NCBI RefSeq assembly: GCF_022132145.1
Contig: NZ_JAJISP010000005.1
Location: forward strand, 248,001-312,000
Origin: Pseudomonas sp. MMS21 TM103
Lineage (GTDB): Bacteria; Pseudomonadota; Gammaproteobacteria; Pseudomonadales; Pseudomonadaceae
Reading direction: 5' to 3'
DNA length: 64,000 nucleotides
Shown piece by piece: positions 26,547 to 35,532 of the stretch. The first letter of the stretch is position 1; the number at the start of each line of letters is the position of its first letter. Made by a program: the position numbers and the translations under genes. Under the pieces are notes generated by a model. The model searched no databases and was not told the DNA's origin. It saw only the letters and a program-made list of their open reading frames with translations.

Positions 26547-26970
26547 GATGCGATGCGAAGGTGCGCCTCCGTGGAATGACCAAGATTACTGCGCAACGGT
26601 GACACTGTTGGCGCTGTCGAATCTGTCAAAATCGGCGGGGGCTGAAGTCAGCCAGAAATACATGACGACTTCAGACTATCCATATGGGGGAAAACCAGTG
26701 TTCATGTTGCTTGTAGGCTAACTACTGGGACAATGGAGTGTCTCTTCAAAACTTAAAGGCTGAACGGGTTCCTGAGCATGGCCAAGAGCAGACGGGGGCA
26801 GAGGTTTTGCCCGATCTAACGAACTATTACAGCCACCACCGACTACAACGGAGCAGGACGCCTGCAGATGCAGAATCACTGGCCGGATAAACCTAAACCA
26901 GTGTCCACGATTAGTTGACCACTACACTGCATCTTGGGTTGACAGGGCTACCGATGAGGCGTTGGCGCTA
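26547..26970. other. Degraded DNA with possible IS-end debris
   Basis: About 420 bp without an intact gene, upstream of the end of the RND gene (minus strand). The segment 26890-26925 (GTGTCCACGATTAGTTGACC) resembles the outer end of an IS3-type element, with possible transposase-tail codons before it. This is a weak reading. Confidence 0.35.
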
Positions 26971-29409
26971 TCAAGACACAGTTGAAATGGATTGATCTCT
27001 CAACGTCTCCAGGCTAGCCAGCCTGCTGCCAGAAGGATCACGCCGATGCGTGGAAGGCAAAAGGAAGTAAGCCAGTGCCGGCAGCAGCAACAGAGCCCCT
27101 ACCATGTTCCAGATGAACATGAACGCCAGGAGCACACCCATGTCGGCCTGAAATTTGATTGGAGAAAATATCCAGGTACCCACCCCGATGGCCAAGGTTA
27201 CCCCTGTGAGCATTACCACCTTGCCGGTGGAAACCAGGGCACGGTAATAAGCTTCTGAGAGGCTTTTACCCTCGCGCAAGAAGCCCAGCATGATGGTCAT
27301 TACATACAACGCGTAGTCAACACCGATACCAACACCTAGAGCGATCACCGGCAAGGTTGCCACCTTCACGCCAATACCTAACCCGACCATCAATGCTTCA
27401 CACAAGATCGACGTGAGCATGAGCGGAATTACAGCACAAAGAGTGGCTCGCCAGGACCTGAACGTGATGAGGCAGAGCAAGATAACGGTTCCGTACACCC
27501 AGAACAGCATCTCGCGATTTGCCTCTTTCACCACAATGTTCGTAGCCGCCTCAATACCCGCATTCCCGGCGGCAAGCTGGAATTTAACTTCATCGGTGTC
27601 ATTAGCCGCTGCAAAAGCCTCGACATGATTTACCAGTCGCGTAAGCGTTTCGGCCTTGTGATCTTTTAGATATACGTAAAGCGTAAGTAAACTGCAGGAC
27701 TCGTTATAGAGGCCTCGCGGCGCGCTGGCAGTAATCATGTTGAGCATCGCTTGATTGTTCTGCAATTCGTACCATTTTGAGTTGCCTTCAGACAGCCCCA
27801 CCAACATGCGGCGACTCAGTAGCGCCAAAGAGTTAGTCGAATCTACCCCCGGTAGACTGCGCAATTGCCAATCCAACTCATCGACCTTGCGCAATATGTC
27901 GTAGCGCGAGCAGGCACTCTTCGGCGTCTTCACCATTATTGCGAACAGATCACTACTGGCCCCATAACTGCGCGTCATGAAGGCATCATCCAGGTTGTAG
28001 CGCGAGTCCGGGCGTAGCTCCGGCGCACCGGCATCCAGATCGCCAATTGCCAGATGCAAGCTGACCATAAAGCCAAGCACAGCGACCACCAAGCTGACAC
28101 CTACGCTGATCAAAGCCCATGGTTTGCGAGTAAAAAGGTCAAGGAACCGCCAAAACGCGTGTCGCTCTAGGCCGCTCTGTTCGGCCCGCTCACTCTTCAA
28201 GCTCAGTTCGGCAGCGCGCGGGTTTACGCCAATGTACGAGAGCAGCACCGGTAGCAGAATTAGGTTGGTGAAAATCAGTACTGCTACGCCAATGCTGGCG
28301 ATGATCGCCAAATCTTGGATTACTTTGATCTGAATGGTTATTAGCACGGCAAAACCCACGGCATCACAAAGCAGCGCAGTGAGGCCGGCGAGGAACAAAC
28401 GGCGAAACGTGAATCGCGCGGCGACCACACGATGCATGCCACGACCGATATCCTGCATGATCCCGTTCATTTTTTGGGCACCATGGCTCATGCCAATGGC
28501 AAAAACAAGGAAGGGCACCAGTACCGAGTACGGGTCCAGCTCGTACCCTAATAACGGTAACAATCCAAGCTGCCATACCACTGCCACCAGCGAGCAGAAC
28601 ACCACTAGAAGCGTACTGCGCACACAGCGGGTATAGCCATAGAGCACCGCCGTCGTGATCGTGATCGCGACGGCAAAAAACAACATAATCTGCGTCAACC
28701 CTTCAATCAGATCGCCAACCTTCTTGGCGAAACCAGTGATGTGGATGTCGACACTTTCACTTTGAAATTCAGCCCGAAGCGCCTCCAACTGAGCAGATAG
28801 TTTGGCGTAATCCAGGGGTTGTCCATCCGGCGTGCGCGACAGCAATGGGATGGCAATAATGCTGGAGCGTTGGTCGAAAGCGATTAGTTGGCCAATCTCA
28901 TTCGACAGCTGCACATTCCTGCGCAGTTTGGCTAGTGACGCGGTGCTGCCGTCGTACTTATCAGGAATTACCGGGCCTCCGTCTAGCCCATCCTCCGTCA
29001 CAGAAACCCAGCGGGTCGCAGGCGTCCAAAGCGACTTCATGTAAGCGCGATCAACACCTGGTAACAGGAAGATTCGGTCGCTCATGGACTGCAATGTACG
29101 CAGGTAGTTGGCGTCGTAAATATTTCCTTTCTTGTTAGCGACAGCGACGCGCACCGTATTACCGATCCCAGACAGATCCTTTTGATTTGCTAAGTAATTC
29201 GCAATGTAAGGGTGTCCGGTAGGAATCATCTTCTCAAAACTAGCGTTCAACCCAAGGCGTGTGGATTGCCAGCCGAGCAGAAGAGTAGTCAGCAGACAAA
29301 GCAGCAGAACCCATCGCCGATGATTGAATAGAGCACGCTCTACCAAGGTTCCGGAGCTTGGATCAAATGCGCCGGGCTTAGGCTGGGAAGGATGACACGC
29401 GGAATTCAT
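26971..29409 (-). CDS. MMPL/RND-superfamily transporter
   Basis: 812 residues with two repeats, each having one TM helix, a large periplasmic loop and a cluster of five TM helices (sterol-sensing-like), typical of HpnN/MmpL proteins. Visible are VLVPFLVFAIGMSHGAQKMN in repeat 1 and LPVIALGVGIGVDYALYVMT in repeat 2, the proton-relay Asp being in GVGIGVDYAL. ATG 29409 has GGAG 7 nt upstream and is 4 bp after the YCF48 stop; an in-frame ATG at 29427 would overlap it. It is the last gene of a four-gene operon with DUF1302, DUF1329 and YCF48 proteins. The set likely moves a hydrophobic compound across the envelope. Confidence 0.9.
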   Translation of the reverse strand: MNSACHPSQPKPGAFDPSSGTLVERALFNHRRWVLLLCLLTTLLLGWQSTRLGLNASFEKMIPTGHPYIANYLANQKDLSGIGNTVRVAVANKKGNIYDANYLRTLQSMSDRIFLLPGVDRAYMKSLWTPATRWVSVTEDGLDGGPVIPDKYDGSTASLAKLRRNVQLSNEIGQLIAFDQRSSIIAIPLLSRTPDGQPLDYAKLSAQLEALRAEFQSESVDIHITGFAKKVGDLIEGLTQIMLFFAVAITITTAVLYGYTRCVRSTLLVVFCSLVAVVWQLGLLPLLGYELDPYSVLVPFLVFAIGMSHGAQKMNGIMQDIGRGMHRVVAARFTFRRLFLAGLTALLCDAVGFAVLITIQIKVIQDLAIIASIGVAVLIFTNLILLPVLLSYIGVNPRAAELSLKSERAEQSGLERHAFWRFLDLFTRKPWALISVGVSLVVAVLGFMVSLHLAIGDLDAGAPELRPDSRYNLDDAFMTRSYGASSDLFAIMVKTPKSACSRYDILRKVDELDWQLRSLPGVDSTNSLALLSRRMLVGLSEGNSKWYELQNNQAMLNMITASAPRGLYNESCSLLTLYVYLKDHKAETLTRLVNHVEAFAAANDTDEVKFQLAAGNAGIEAATNIVVKEANREMLFWVYGTVILLCLITFRSWRATLCAVIPLMLTSILCEALMVGLGIGVKVATLPVIALGVGIGVDYALYVMTIMLGFLREGKSLSEAYYRALVSTGKVVMLTGVTLAIGVGTWIFSPIKFQADMGVLLAFMFIWNMVGALLLLPALAYFLLPSTHRRDPSGSRLASLETLRDQSISTVS

Positions 29410-29413
29410 ATGC

Positions 29414-30517
29414 TCACTCCGGAACATCAGTGGTTAGATGTGAAAAACGTGACAAACCAGTAACACCGGAGGTAATCAGACTGCCGTCGACCGCCTCAAT
29501 AATGCTGCTCACAGGAATACCCAAGGGTTTGCCAACAGGGTTAAGCTCTTCCCCATTTGGGACAGAGCTACTCAACAAACCACCGGCTTGATTGGCTAGC
29601 AGTACGGTCCCATCGGGCATCCGAATGGAGCTGCTGATTGAAGTGGGCCAAAAGACCTTCATACTATGAAAGCTGTCACCATCATCAGATGACAGATAGG
29701 CATGACCTTTTAGGCCTGCCACCAGCAGTGCTCCGTCACCGCGTAAGTTGGCGGTGAAGAAGCTACCGTTATATGGACTTTGCAGTTGCGCGAAGGACTC
29801 ACCGTCATCGGTCGAACGAGCAACATAACCTTGCTCACCGGCCAGGAACCAAAGGTGATCTTTCTGAGCGATAGCATAGAGATGCACAAGCGACGGATTT
29901 TCGATGTGGCCAATCTGCGAGTACCAAGTGCCCCCCCCATCCTGAGTCGAAAATGCTATCCCGTATGAGCCGACGACGAGACCGTGCTTAGCGTCGAGAA
30001 AGTGCAGCGCCAGGAATGGCTTATCCGCCCCATCCGCTACCAGGCGCTCTGCATTGGAAATGCGCATATCAGCCGCTTCGGTATCGGCTGCAATTGCTTT
30101 GTCATCCTGAGCAGCCTTTAGCTCGATCTCTGCAGCCTGCACACCAGTAAGCTGAAGGTGCCAGTGCTCGCCACCATCCACAGTGGCCAACACTACGCCA
30201 GCGTGTCCGACAGCCCAGCCACGCTGGGTGTCCACAAATTGAACTGAAACTAGGCTAACTGAGACAGGAACCTGAACCTGACGCCAGGTCTGGCCATTGT
30301 CATCGGACAATACAATGACCCCCCTTTCACCAACGGCAACTAGTCGGTCACCAGCACGTGCCAAATCAATTAGAACAGCATGGGCGGGTGTGGCAATTTG
30401 CATCGCAGGAGAGGACAGGACAGACCCAACAGCGTGCCCTTCAGCATAAGTCAGCGATGCGAAAGCAGACAGATAGAACGCTAACGCCAAGCTACCTAAA
30501 CGACTGTTCATTAACAT
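29414..30517 (-). CDS. YCF48/BNR-repeat beta-propeller, secreted
   Basis: 367 residues with a Sec signal peptide (ALAFYLSAFASLTYAEG). The mature part repeats the YCF48 unit: GDRLVAVGERGVIVLSDDNGQTW, then GWAVGHAGVVLATVDGGEHW, HGLVVGSYGIAFSTQDGG, FLAGEQGYVARSTDDGESF, and a last unit. This is a seven-bladed propeller-like periplasmic protein. Proteins of this type routinely lie between DUF1329 and RND genes in hydrophobic-substrate clusters, where they may act as adaptors. AGAG lies 9 nt before ATG 30517; ATG 30511 is an alternative. Confidence 0.87.
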   Translation of the reverse strand: MLMNSRLGSLALAFYLSAFASLTYAEGHAVGSVLSSPAMQIATPAHAVLIDLARAGDRLVAVGERGVIVLSDDNGQTWRQVQVPVSVSLVSVQFVDTQRGWAVGHAGVVLATVDGGEHWHLQLTGVQAAEIELKAAQDDKAIAADTEAADMRISNAERLVADGADKPFLALHFLDAKHGLVVGSYGIAFSTQDGGGTWYSQIGHIENPSLVHLYAIAQKDHLWFLAGEQGYVARSTDDGESFAQLQSPYNGSFFTANLRGDGALLVAGLKGHAYLSSDDGDSFHSMKVFWPTSISSSIRMPDGTVLLANQAGGLLSSSVPNGEELNPVGKPLGIPVSSIIEAVDGSLITSGVTGLSRFSHLTTDVPE

Positions 30518-30593
30518 TTTTATTATCTCTAAGAACCTGTATTGCAAAAGCACCGACCAACGGAGCGTCGGTGCTTTTCAGAGAGGCGTAGCG

Positions 30594-31955
30594 TTAACGC
30601 ACACCCTGTCCCGCCATAACCGCAGGCGAGAAATCAGACTTTTTGAAGCGATCTACAATCCCCCATTGCGAGGGTTGCCCAGTGAATAAATCAAGAACAA
30701 ACCAGGTACCAGAAGTAAAGTCATAGAAGCCCGACGTCACCGAAGCTAAGGCAGGGATATCTGGCATGACAGCTGGCAACGCCCACAGGGTTTTCGCCAA
30801 TTGACCACTAGCATCCCAACGATCAGCTAACACTGCCTGCCAGGTATCTTCATCTAGGTAGTAACGACTTTTAACCATTTGATGCCGCTCACCTGATTTC
30901 AAATCCGCCTCAACTACCCACACACGATGCATCTCCCAGCGCAGAGCGTCCGGATTGAGATGCCGCTTACCAAGTACGTCTTCAGGCTTGTCTGCAGTAA
31001 AGAATTTATTGGTGTTATAGGGGATATATACTTCCTTCTTACCTACCAACGTCCAGTTGAAACGAGTCAACCGCCCTTTATAAACGTTCAGCTCATCATA
31101 AGCCATCACGCCTGCTGAGGATGGTGCTGGAGTGTCGCAGCAGGAGTTAGGCACCTTGCGCACACGCCGCTGACCGGCAAGATAGATATGCGTTTGTGAT
31201 TTATCGGCATTGAGATTGGCCCGATCCATCGCTTGCTCGCCAGCGCGAATTGGCGGACCAACATTAAGTAGACGGATCATCCAATAATCGCCATCGAATG
31301 TCTGCGCCGAGCCATCCTTGAAATAATATGGCATTTCTTGGATAGCGCGGCCATCGGTAGTCATTACCTGTTGACCATCGGCGGTAATCAGGTAGAAACG
31401 GGCGTCCCGTGTAATCGAAGTACCGCTCCAACTTAGCAGATGGTTCCACATCGCCTCGTCGCCATTCTTCGGAATCGGGAAGGGGATGCCACCATAAGCC
31501 CCTTCAGGCATAAGACCGCCGCCCCCTTCTACCAGCTTGGCGCTTCTTGCATTCTTCGCAGTGTTGTCATAAATCCACTGCGGCGCCGCAGCAGTACGAC
31601 GTGTTTGGTAAATATCCATTCGATAAGTGTCCGGATATCGCTTGAACATTTCCTTAACACCATCGCTCAGCTTTTCGGCGTACTGAGCCATATTCTTCGA
31701 CGTGATGCTGAACAAAGGCTTATCTGAGGCAAAAGGATCCCCGCGCTTGCCTCCCTTCTTATAGGCTGGATCAACCGTAGTGTATCCACCATCCCACTCA
31801 GGGATAGTGTTATCGGCATTGCCAGCCCGCTCCGCACCCAGCGGCGTCAGGCTTTTACCCAAATCATCAACTCCGGCGGCCATCGAAGACGCACTCAGAG
31901 CAACAGCACCCAGTATGGAAAAGCAAGCGGCACTAAATTTAAACCGGAAAGTCAT
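30594..31955 (-). CDS. DUF1329 outer-membrane-associated lipocalin-like protein
   Basis: 453 residues with a signal peptide (FSILGAVALSASSMAAGVDD). The body matches DUF1329 proteins: LGKSLTPLGAERAGNADNTI, PEWDGG, RDARFYLITADGQQV, and W-rich strands such as VWVVEADLKSGERHQMV and RYYLDEDTWQAVLADRWD. Such proteins are LolA/LolB-like and pair with DUF1302 barrels. AGAGGA lies 7 nt before ATG 31955. The gene is 12 bp after the DUF1302 stop. Confidence 0.9.
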   Translation of the reverse strand: MTFRFKFSAACFSILGAVALSASSMAAGVDDLGKSLTPLGAERAGNADNTIPEWDGGYTTVDPAYKKGGKRGDPFASDKPLFSITSKNMAQYAEKLSDGVKEMFKRYPDTYRMDIYQTRRTAAAPQWIYDNTAKNARSAKLVEGGGGLMPEGAYGGIPFPIPKNGDEAMWNHLLSWSGTSITRDARFYLITADGQQVMTTDGRAIQEMPYYFKDGSAQTFDGDYWMIRLLNVGPPIRAGEQAMDRANLNADKSQTHIYLAGQRRVRKVPNSCCDTPAPSSAGVMAYDELNVYKGRLTRFNWTLVGKKEVYIPYNTNKFFTADKPEDVLGKRHLNPDALRWEMHRVWVVEADLKSGERHQMVKSRYYLDEDTWQAVLADRWDASGQLAKTLWALPAVMPDIPALASVTSGFYDFTSGTWFVLDLFTGQPSQWGIVDRFKKSDFSPAVMAGQGVR

Positions 31956-31967
31956 CTGCAAGTCCTC

Positions 31968-33671
31968 TTAGAAAGTGCTCTTGATTGAGAAGGCCAGGTA
32001 ATCCCGATCCTTTAATGCCTGCTTAAAGTTGAACGTACTCGCTTCGTTGAGCGTGGTGCCATCTGAGCCGTAATAATGTGTGTATGTCAGCCCCAAAGTG
32101 ACACGATCAAGGTAGGTGGCACTCACACCGATGTTGAAATCACCGCCTTTATCAGGCCCAAAACCGCCAACCACAGCGGACTTGCCCATTGGGAAATAAC
32201 TAACCCCCAGTGGTACGCTAAGATCAATGCCTGAGAAAATCTGACGATACGTTGGCGAATAGACTAACTTGATCCCTACTCCATCGTCTGTAGCATTCGA
32301 ATCCAATGCCGATCGGTTATCTGTAACGCTCAGCAACCGGTTCCAGGCAATTTCACCGATCAAGGTGGCTTCATTGGATATGAACGACGGTTCAAGAGAA
32401 GCGAGAACGTTCAGATTCACATGGGCTGTCCGCCCTACCGCGTATAGCGGGTGGCTGTCATTGTTAGCGTCCACACCAGGTAGTACGACCTGACCATTCG
32501 AAACCAGGGGCATGTTCCAGCGCATAGACGCCTCCCCAGCAAAATTGTACTCACCAACTGACGTGGTGAAACTCGCGCCCAGTGCACGGATATCTTCCGG
32601 ATACACCCAGTAGAATTCACCCACTTTCCCGGTAGCGAAATTCGGGCCTGCTACATCAGGGCGGAGGTACAGCTGGGGCGTTTTATCGTGGTATTGGATG
32701 GCATAGAGCCCATAGTCGACAGTTTCAGCTGCGTAGCGCAACTGCAAACCACCCTGCCCAGAACTCCTAGCTTCCTTGTTATTTCCATGAAAAAAGGCGG
32801 CTGGACTATTTGGATTGCCACCGAGAAATTCAGGGAATGGCTCCCCAACAATGATGCGTTCAGCCCCCTCCCCCATCATGTCGAGAGTCGAGAAATAGCT
32901 GCCAGCAGCAGGCAAGTGGGTTTCCTCCCATTCAAACTGATAGAAAGCACCCAGGGAGAGCGCATCAGTAAGCTGGTAGGAAGTAGACAGCTGACTTACT
33001 GGCCTGGTGATCTCCTTGAACTGGGTATTGGGTACCGAGATAGCCTTCACCACGTCCACGGGAGCCATGCCGCCCGCGATCCCGTTGGAACCAAAAAACA
33101 GGCTCTCACCCCAGACCAACCCATGTCGACCCAAGCGCACGGACAAAGCACGATCGGCAACTTCACCATTCCAATACACGAACGCATCCAACACTTCAGC
33201 ATCGCCGCCGTGAAGGTGCCGGGTATCGTCGGTAAATTCGTTATAAGCAACTGAACGCTGGTTAGCCCGGGCGGGGTTGTTGTTGTCATTATCCTTTTGA
33301 TATTCGGTGTCGAACCAGCCCGCGCCGCTTACGCGAGCACCGAAATCACGGAAGCCAATGTCCACTTCTGAGAGGAGATCGAAACGGTTCGATATCAGGC
33401 CCTTATCGAACCCACGATCACCGTCATCTTGGTTCAAAGCGACATGGCTGTTGGCAAGCTTGCTGCTCTGATCCTCAACACGCCATGCGGCACTGTACTT
33501 GAGGGTATTGTCCCAGCGAACCCTAAGGTCGTTGTTGCCGGTATCAATTTGGAATGCACTAGCACTTAGCGATATCAAACTCGCCGCACTACCAGCCATC
33601 ACGCATGAGAGAAGATGCGACCGACAGGTAGGCGCCGAATACGCATACGAACTGGACTTATATACACGCAT
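31968..33671 (-). CDS. DUF1302 outer-membrane protein
   Basis: 567 residues with a signal peptide (ending SASAFQIDTG). The strand-rich sequence contains FQIDTGNNDLRVRWDNTLKY, repeated amphipathic strands, and a terminal aromatic residue (DYLAFSIKSTF), the usual sign of an outer-membrane beta-barrel. DUF1302 proteins are implicated in handling hydrophobic compounds such as terpenes, steroids and alcohols. AGAGG precedes ATG 33671 at 7 nt. It opens the four-gene operon; operator site G lies 146 bp upstream, placing substrate transport in the same regulon as the enzymes. Confidence 0.9.
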   Translation of the reverse strand: MRVYKSSSYAYSAPTCRSHLLSCVMAGSAASLISLSASAFQIDTGNNDLRVRWDNTLKYSAAWRVEDQSSKLANSHVALNQDDGDRGFDKGLISNRFDLLSEVDIGFRDFGARVSGAGWFDTEYQKDNDNNNPARANQRSVAYNEFTDDTRHLHGGDAEVLDAFVYWNGEVADRALSVRLGRHGLVWGESLFFGSNGIAGGMAPVDVVKAISVPNTQFKEITRPVSQLSTSYQLTDALSLGAFYQFEWEETHLPAAGSYFSTLDMMGEGAERIIVGEPFPEFLGGNPNSPAAFFHGNNKEARSSGQGGLQLRYAAETVDYGLYAIQYHDKTPQLYLRPDVAGPNFATGKVGEFYWVYPEDIRALGASFTTSVGEYNFAGEASMRWNMPLVSNGQVVLPGVDANNDSHPLYAVGRTAHVNLNVLASLEPSFISNEATLIGEIAWNRLLSVTDNRSALDSNATDDGVGIKLVYSPTYRQIFSGIDLSVPLGVSYFPMGKSAVVGGFGPDKGGDFNIGVSATYLDRVTLGLTYTHYYGSDGTTLNEASTFNFKQALKDRDYLAFSIKSTF

Positions 33672-33817
33672 ATACGAACCTCTTTTGTTTTTGTATTAGG
33701 CTTCGCTAGATTTCAATTTTTACGCCGCAAAACCGCCCCCTCTAGCCTCTAGAAGGGCTGCCTAGCTCTCGTCAAGAATCGCTAGCAGGAGCAGCCGCAA
33801 AATCCACTATCGAAACG

Positions 33818-33830
33818 GAACGTACCGTAT
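33818..33830. promoter_or_regulatory. Operator-like palindrome GAACG-TAC-CGTAT (site G)
   Basis: One base from the ATACG-N3-CGTAT consensus, 146 bp upstream of the DUF1302 gene. An overlapping AAACG-GAA-CGTAC (33813-33825) gives a second register, so the site may bind two dimers. Confidence 0.5.
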
Positions 33831-34059
33831 ACTTGCAAGATAAGGCCGTGCCTGTCAAGCACGGCTAGATGTATTTTCGTTAGGTCCGTTGACGTAAGCC
33901 AACCTCTAGAATTCGGCTTTCCCATGACCGACAGAAGCCAGTCAAGCGATACCGAGCGGGTTCAGATACAGGGCCAGCTGAACGCCACATAGGGGATACC
34001 GCTACTGCAGGCACCCAGCTGTCGATGGTTTATCGAGGCCCTCCTTTGGATCCTTCGCA

Positions 34060-34440
34060 GCGGTGCCCAATGGCAGAAGCTCCCCCAGTAGCTTCGGCGC
34101 ATGGCCGCCGTTCGAGCCTTTGCCCATTACGTGGCCTTGCAATGCCCGTCAGCTCTGCAACTGGCCTTGCAAATCTTGGCATCCCGTTAAAGCGTTAACC
34201 ACTGCTCGGGTTTCTCTCCCGCGACGAGGTTCAGGCAATGCTTGCGGCGCACGATGCCAATACACGGCGTGCCCGGCGCGGTCGCATGCTGAAGGCGCTG
34301 TTCTACTACACGGGGCCCGAGTCTCCGAGTTGATTAGCATCCGCGTGGCCGACGTGACGCTGGGGCTCACCCCGTCGGTGTGCACGGCAGCGGCGTAAGC
34401 GGCGAAACGTGCCGCGGTGGAATGAAACGGCCGTCGATAT
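34060..34440 (+). pseudogene. Degraded tyrosine recombinase
   Basis: Pieces in several frames read as a XerD-type integrase. They are MAAVRAFAHYVALQCPS and LQLALQILAIPLKR, then LLSRDEVQAMLAAHDANTRRAR and MLKALFYYTG, then after a frameshift near 34310 ARVSELISIRVADVTLG. The catalytic Arg segment survives but the C-terminal HxxR and Tyr parts are gone. It marks a former mobile element at the end of the low-GC catabolic block. Confidence 0.65.
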
Positions 34441-34564
34441 CTGTCACTGACTACAATATGTGGGCTTGCGGGCGGAGCAGCCCCGGTACCCAGCCGACGC
34501 GGACTGCCAATAAAGCGTTCGAATGTGGCTGAGTGGATTGCCTTGGCTGCCATCGTGGCGACAA

Positions 34565-35494
34565 TCAAATGTTTCCCGTTGCAGCAACGCAAGGTGCCAT
34601 CTTAACCGCCTTGGCACGCCCAAGCACCGCATTGATAAAGTCTGCAGATGCAGCAAGCGCATTACGCCCTTCTGTAAGACTCGGCGCAAATGTCTGCCAA
34701 ACGTGAAACATGCAAGGCCAGACCTCCAGCTTAACGTCTACACCCGCCACGCCAGCATTTCTCGCCAGGCGAATAGAATCATCAAGAAGCATCTCATCGC
34801 TCCCAACCTGGATCATCAGAGGCGGAAACCCACTGAGGTCGGAATCTAGAATGAACGTGGCCCCCCCAAGGTCTGGCCCTAGAAACGCGGTAGCGCAAGT
34901 TTGCAGCTTTTGCAATGTTAGAAAGCAGTCGACAGAAGCCTTGCGCTGAATACTGTCACCGGTAAGAGTCAGGTCTATCCAAGGAGAAAACAGCACGACA
35001 CATCCGGGCATGGCCATGCTCAGACTCTTTGCCTGTATGAGAGACGCAACGATCAACCCAGCGCCAGCCGAGTCCCCGACCAGCACGATCTCGTTCGCGC
35101 TTTCGCAACTGTCGAGAATTGCCGAATAGGCGGCCAGGAAATCCTCTGCCGCAGCCGGGTAAGGATGTTCAGGCGCAAGCCGATAATCAATAATGTAAGC
35201 ATTGGCTGACACGGCAGAAGCAAGGGTGCCGGCAATACCCTCAAAACCTTCAGCGCTGCCTACCATGAACCCACCACCATGGACGTATAGCAACGAAGCC
35301 TCAGCACTGGGTTGTGTTGCGACGCGCACGGGTACACCACCCAGTACAGAGGAAGCAAATGAGCACTCAGGGGGAGCCGGGAATAACTTGCAGAGCTGGT
35401 CAAAACTCTCTCGCGCCTCCTGTAGCGACCCAAGGGGATTTTCTCTGCGGGACAAAAGCAAGCCCCGGATATCGTTCAATTCAGAAGTAACCAT
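34565..35494 (-). CDS. Alpha/beta-hydrolase, hormone-sensitive-lipase family
   Basis: 309 residues with the HSL features: oxyanion motif HGGGFMVG, nucleophile elbow VGDSAGAGL, acid Asp in QVGSDEMLLDD, and the His in CMFHVWQTF. Such enzymes are carboxylesterases or lactonases. AAGGA precedes the ATG. It lies 38 bp from the reductase gene stop, at the end of the oxygenase operon (37544 to 34565). It could hydrolyse an aryl ester or a lactone that feeds the O-demethylase; inference. Confidence 0.87.
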   Translation of the reverse strand: MVTSELNDIRGLLLSRRENPLGSLQEARESFDQLCKLFPAPPECSFASSVLGGVPVRVATQPSAEASLLYVHGGGFMVGSAEGFEGIAGTLASAVSANAYIIDYRLAPEHPYPAAAEDFLAAYSAILDSCESANEIVLVGDSAGAGLIVASLIQAKSLSMAMPGCVVLFSPWIDLTLTGDSIQRKASVDCFLTLQKLQTCATAFLGPDLGGATFILDSDLSGFPPLMIQVGSDEMLLDDSIRLARNAGVAGVDVKLEVWPCMFHVWQTFAPSLTEGRNALAASADFINAVLGRAKAVKMAPCVAATGNI

Positions 35495-35532
35495 AAATAT
35501 CCTTAGGCGTGCAGCGCTATGCTAAATACCCA

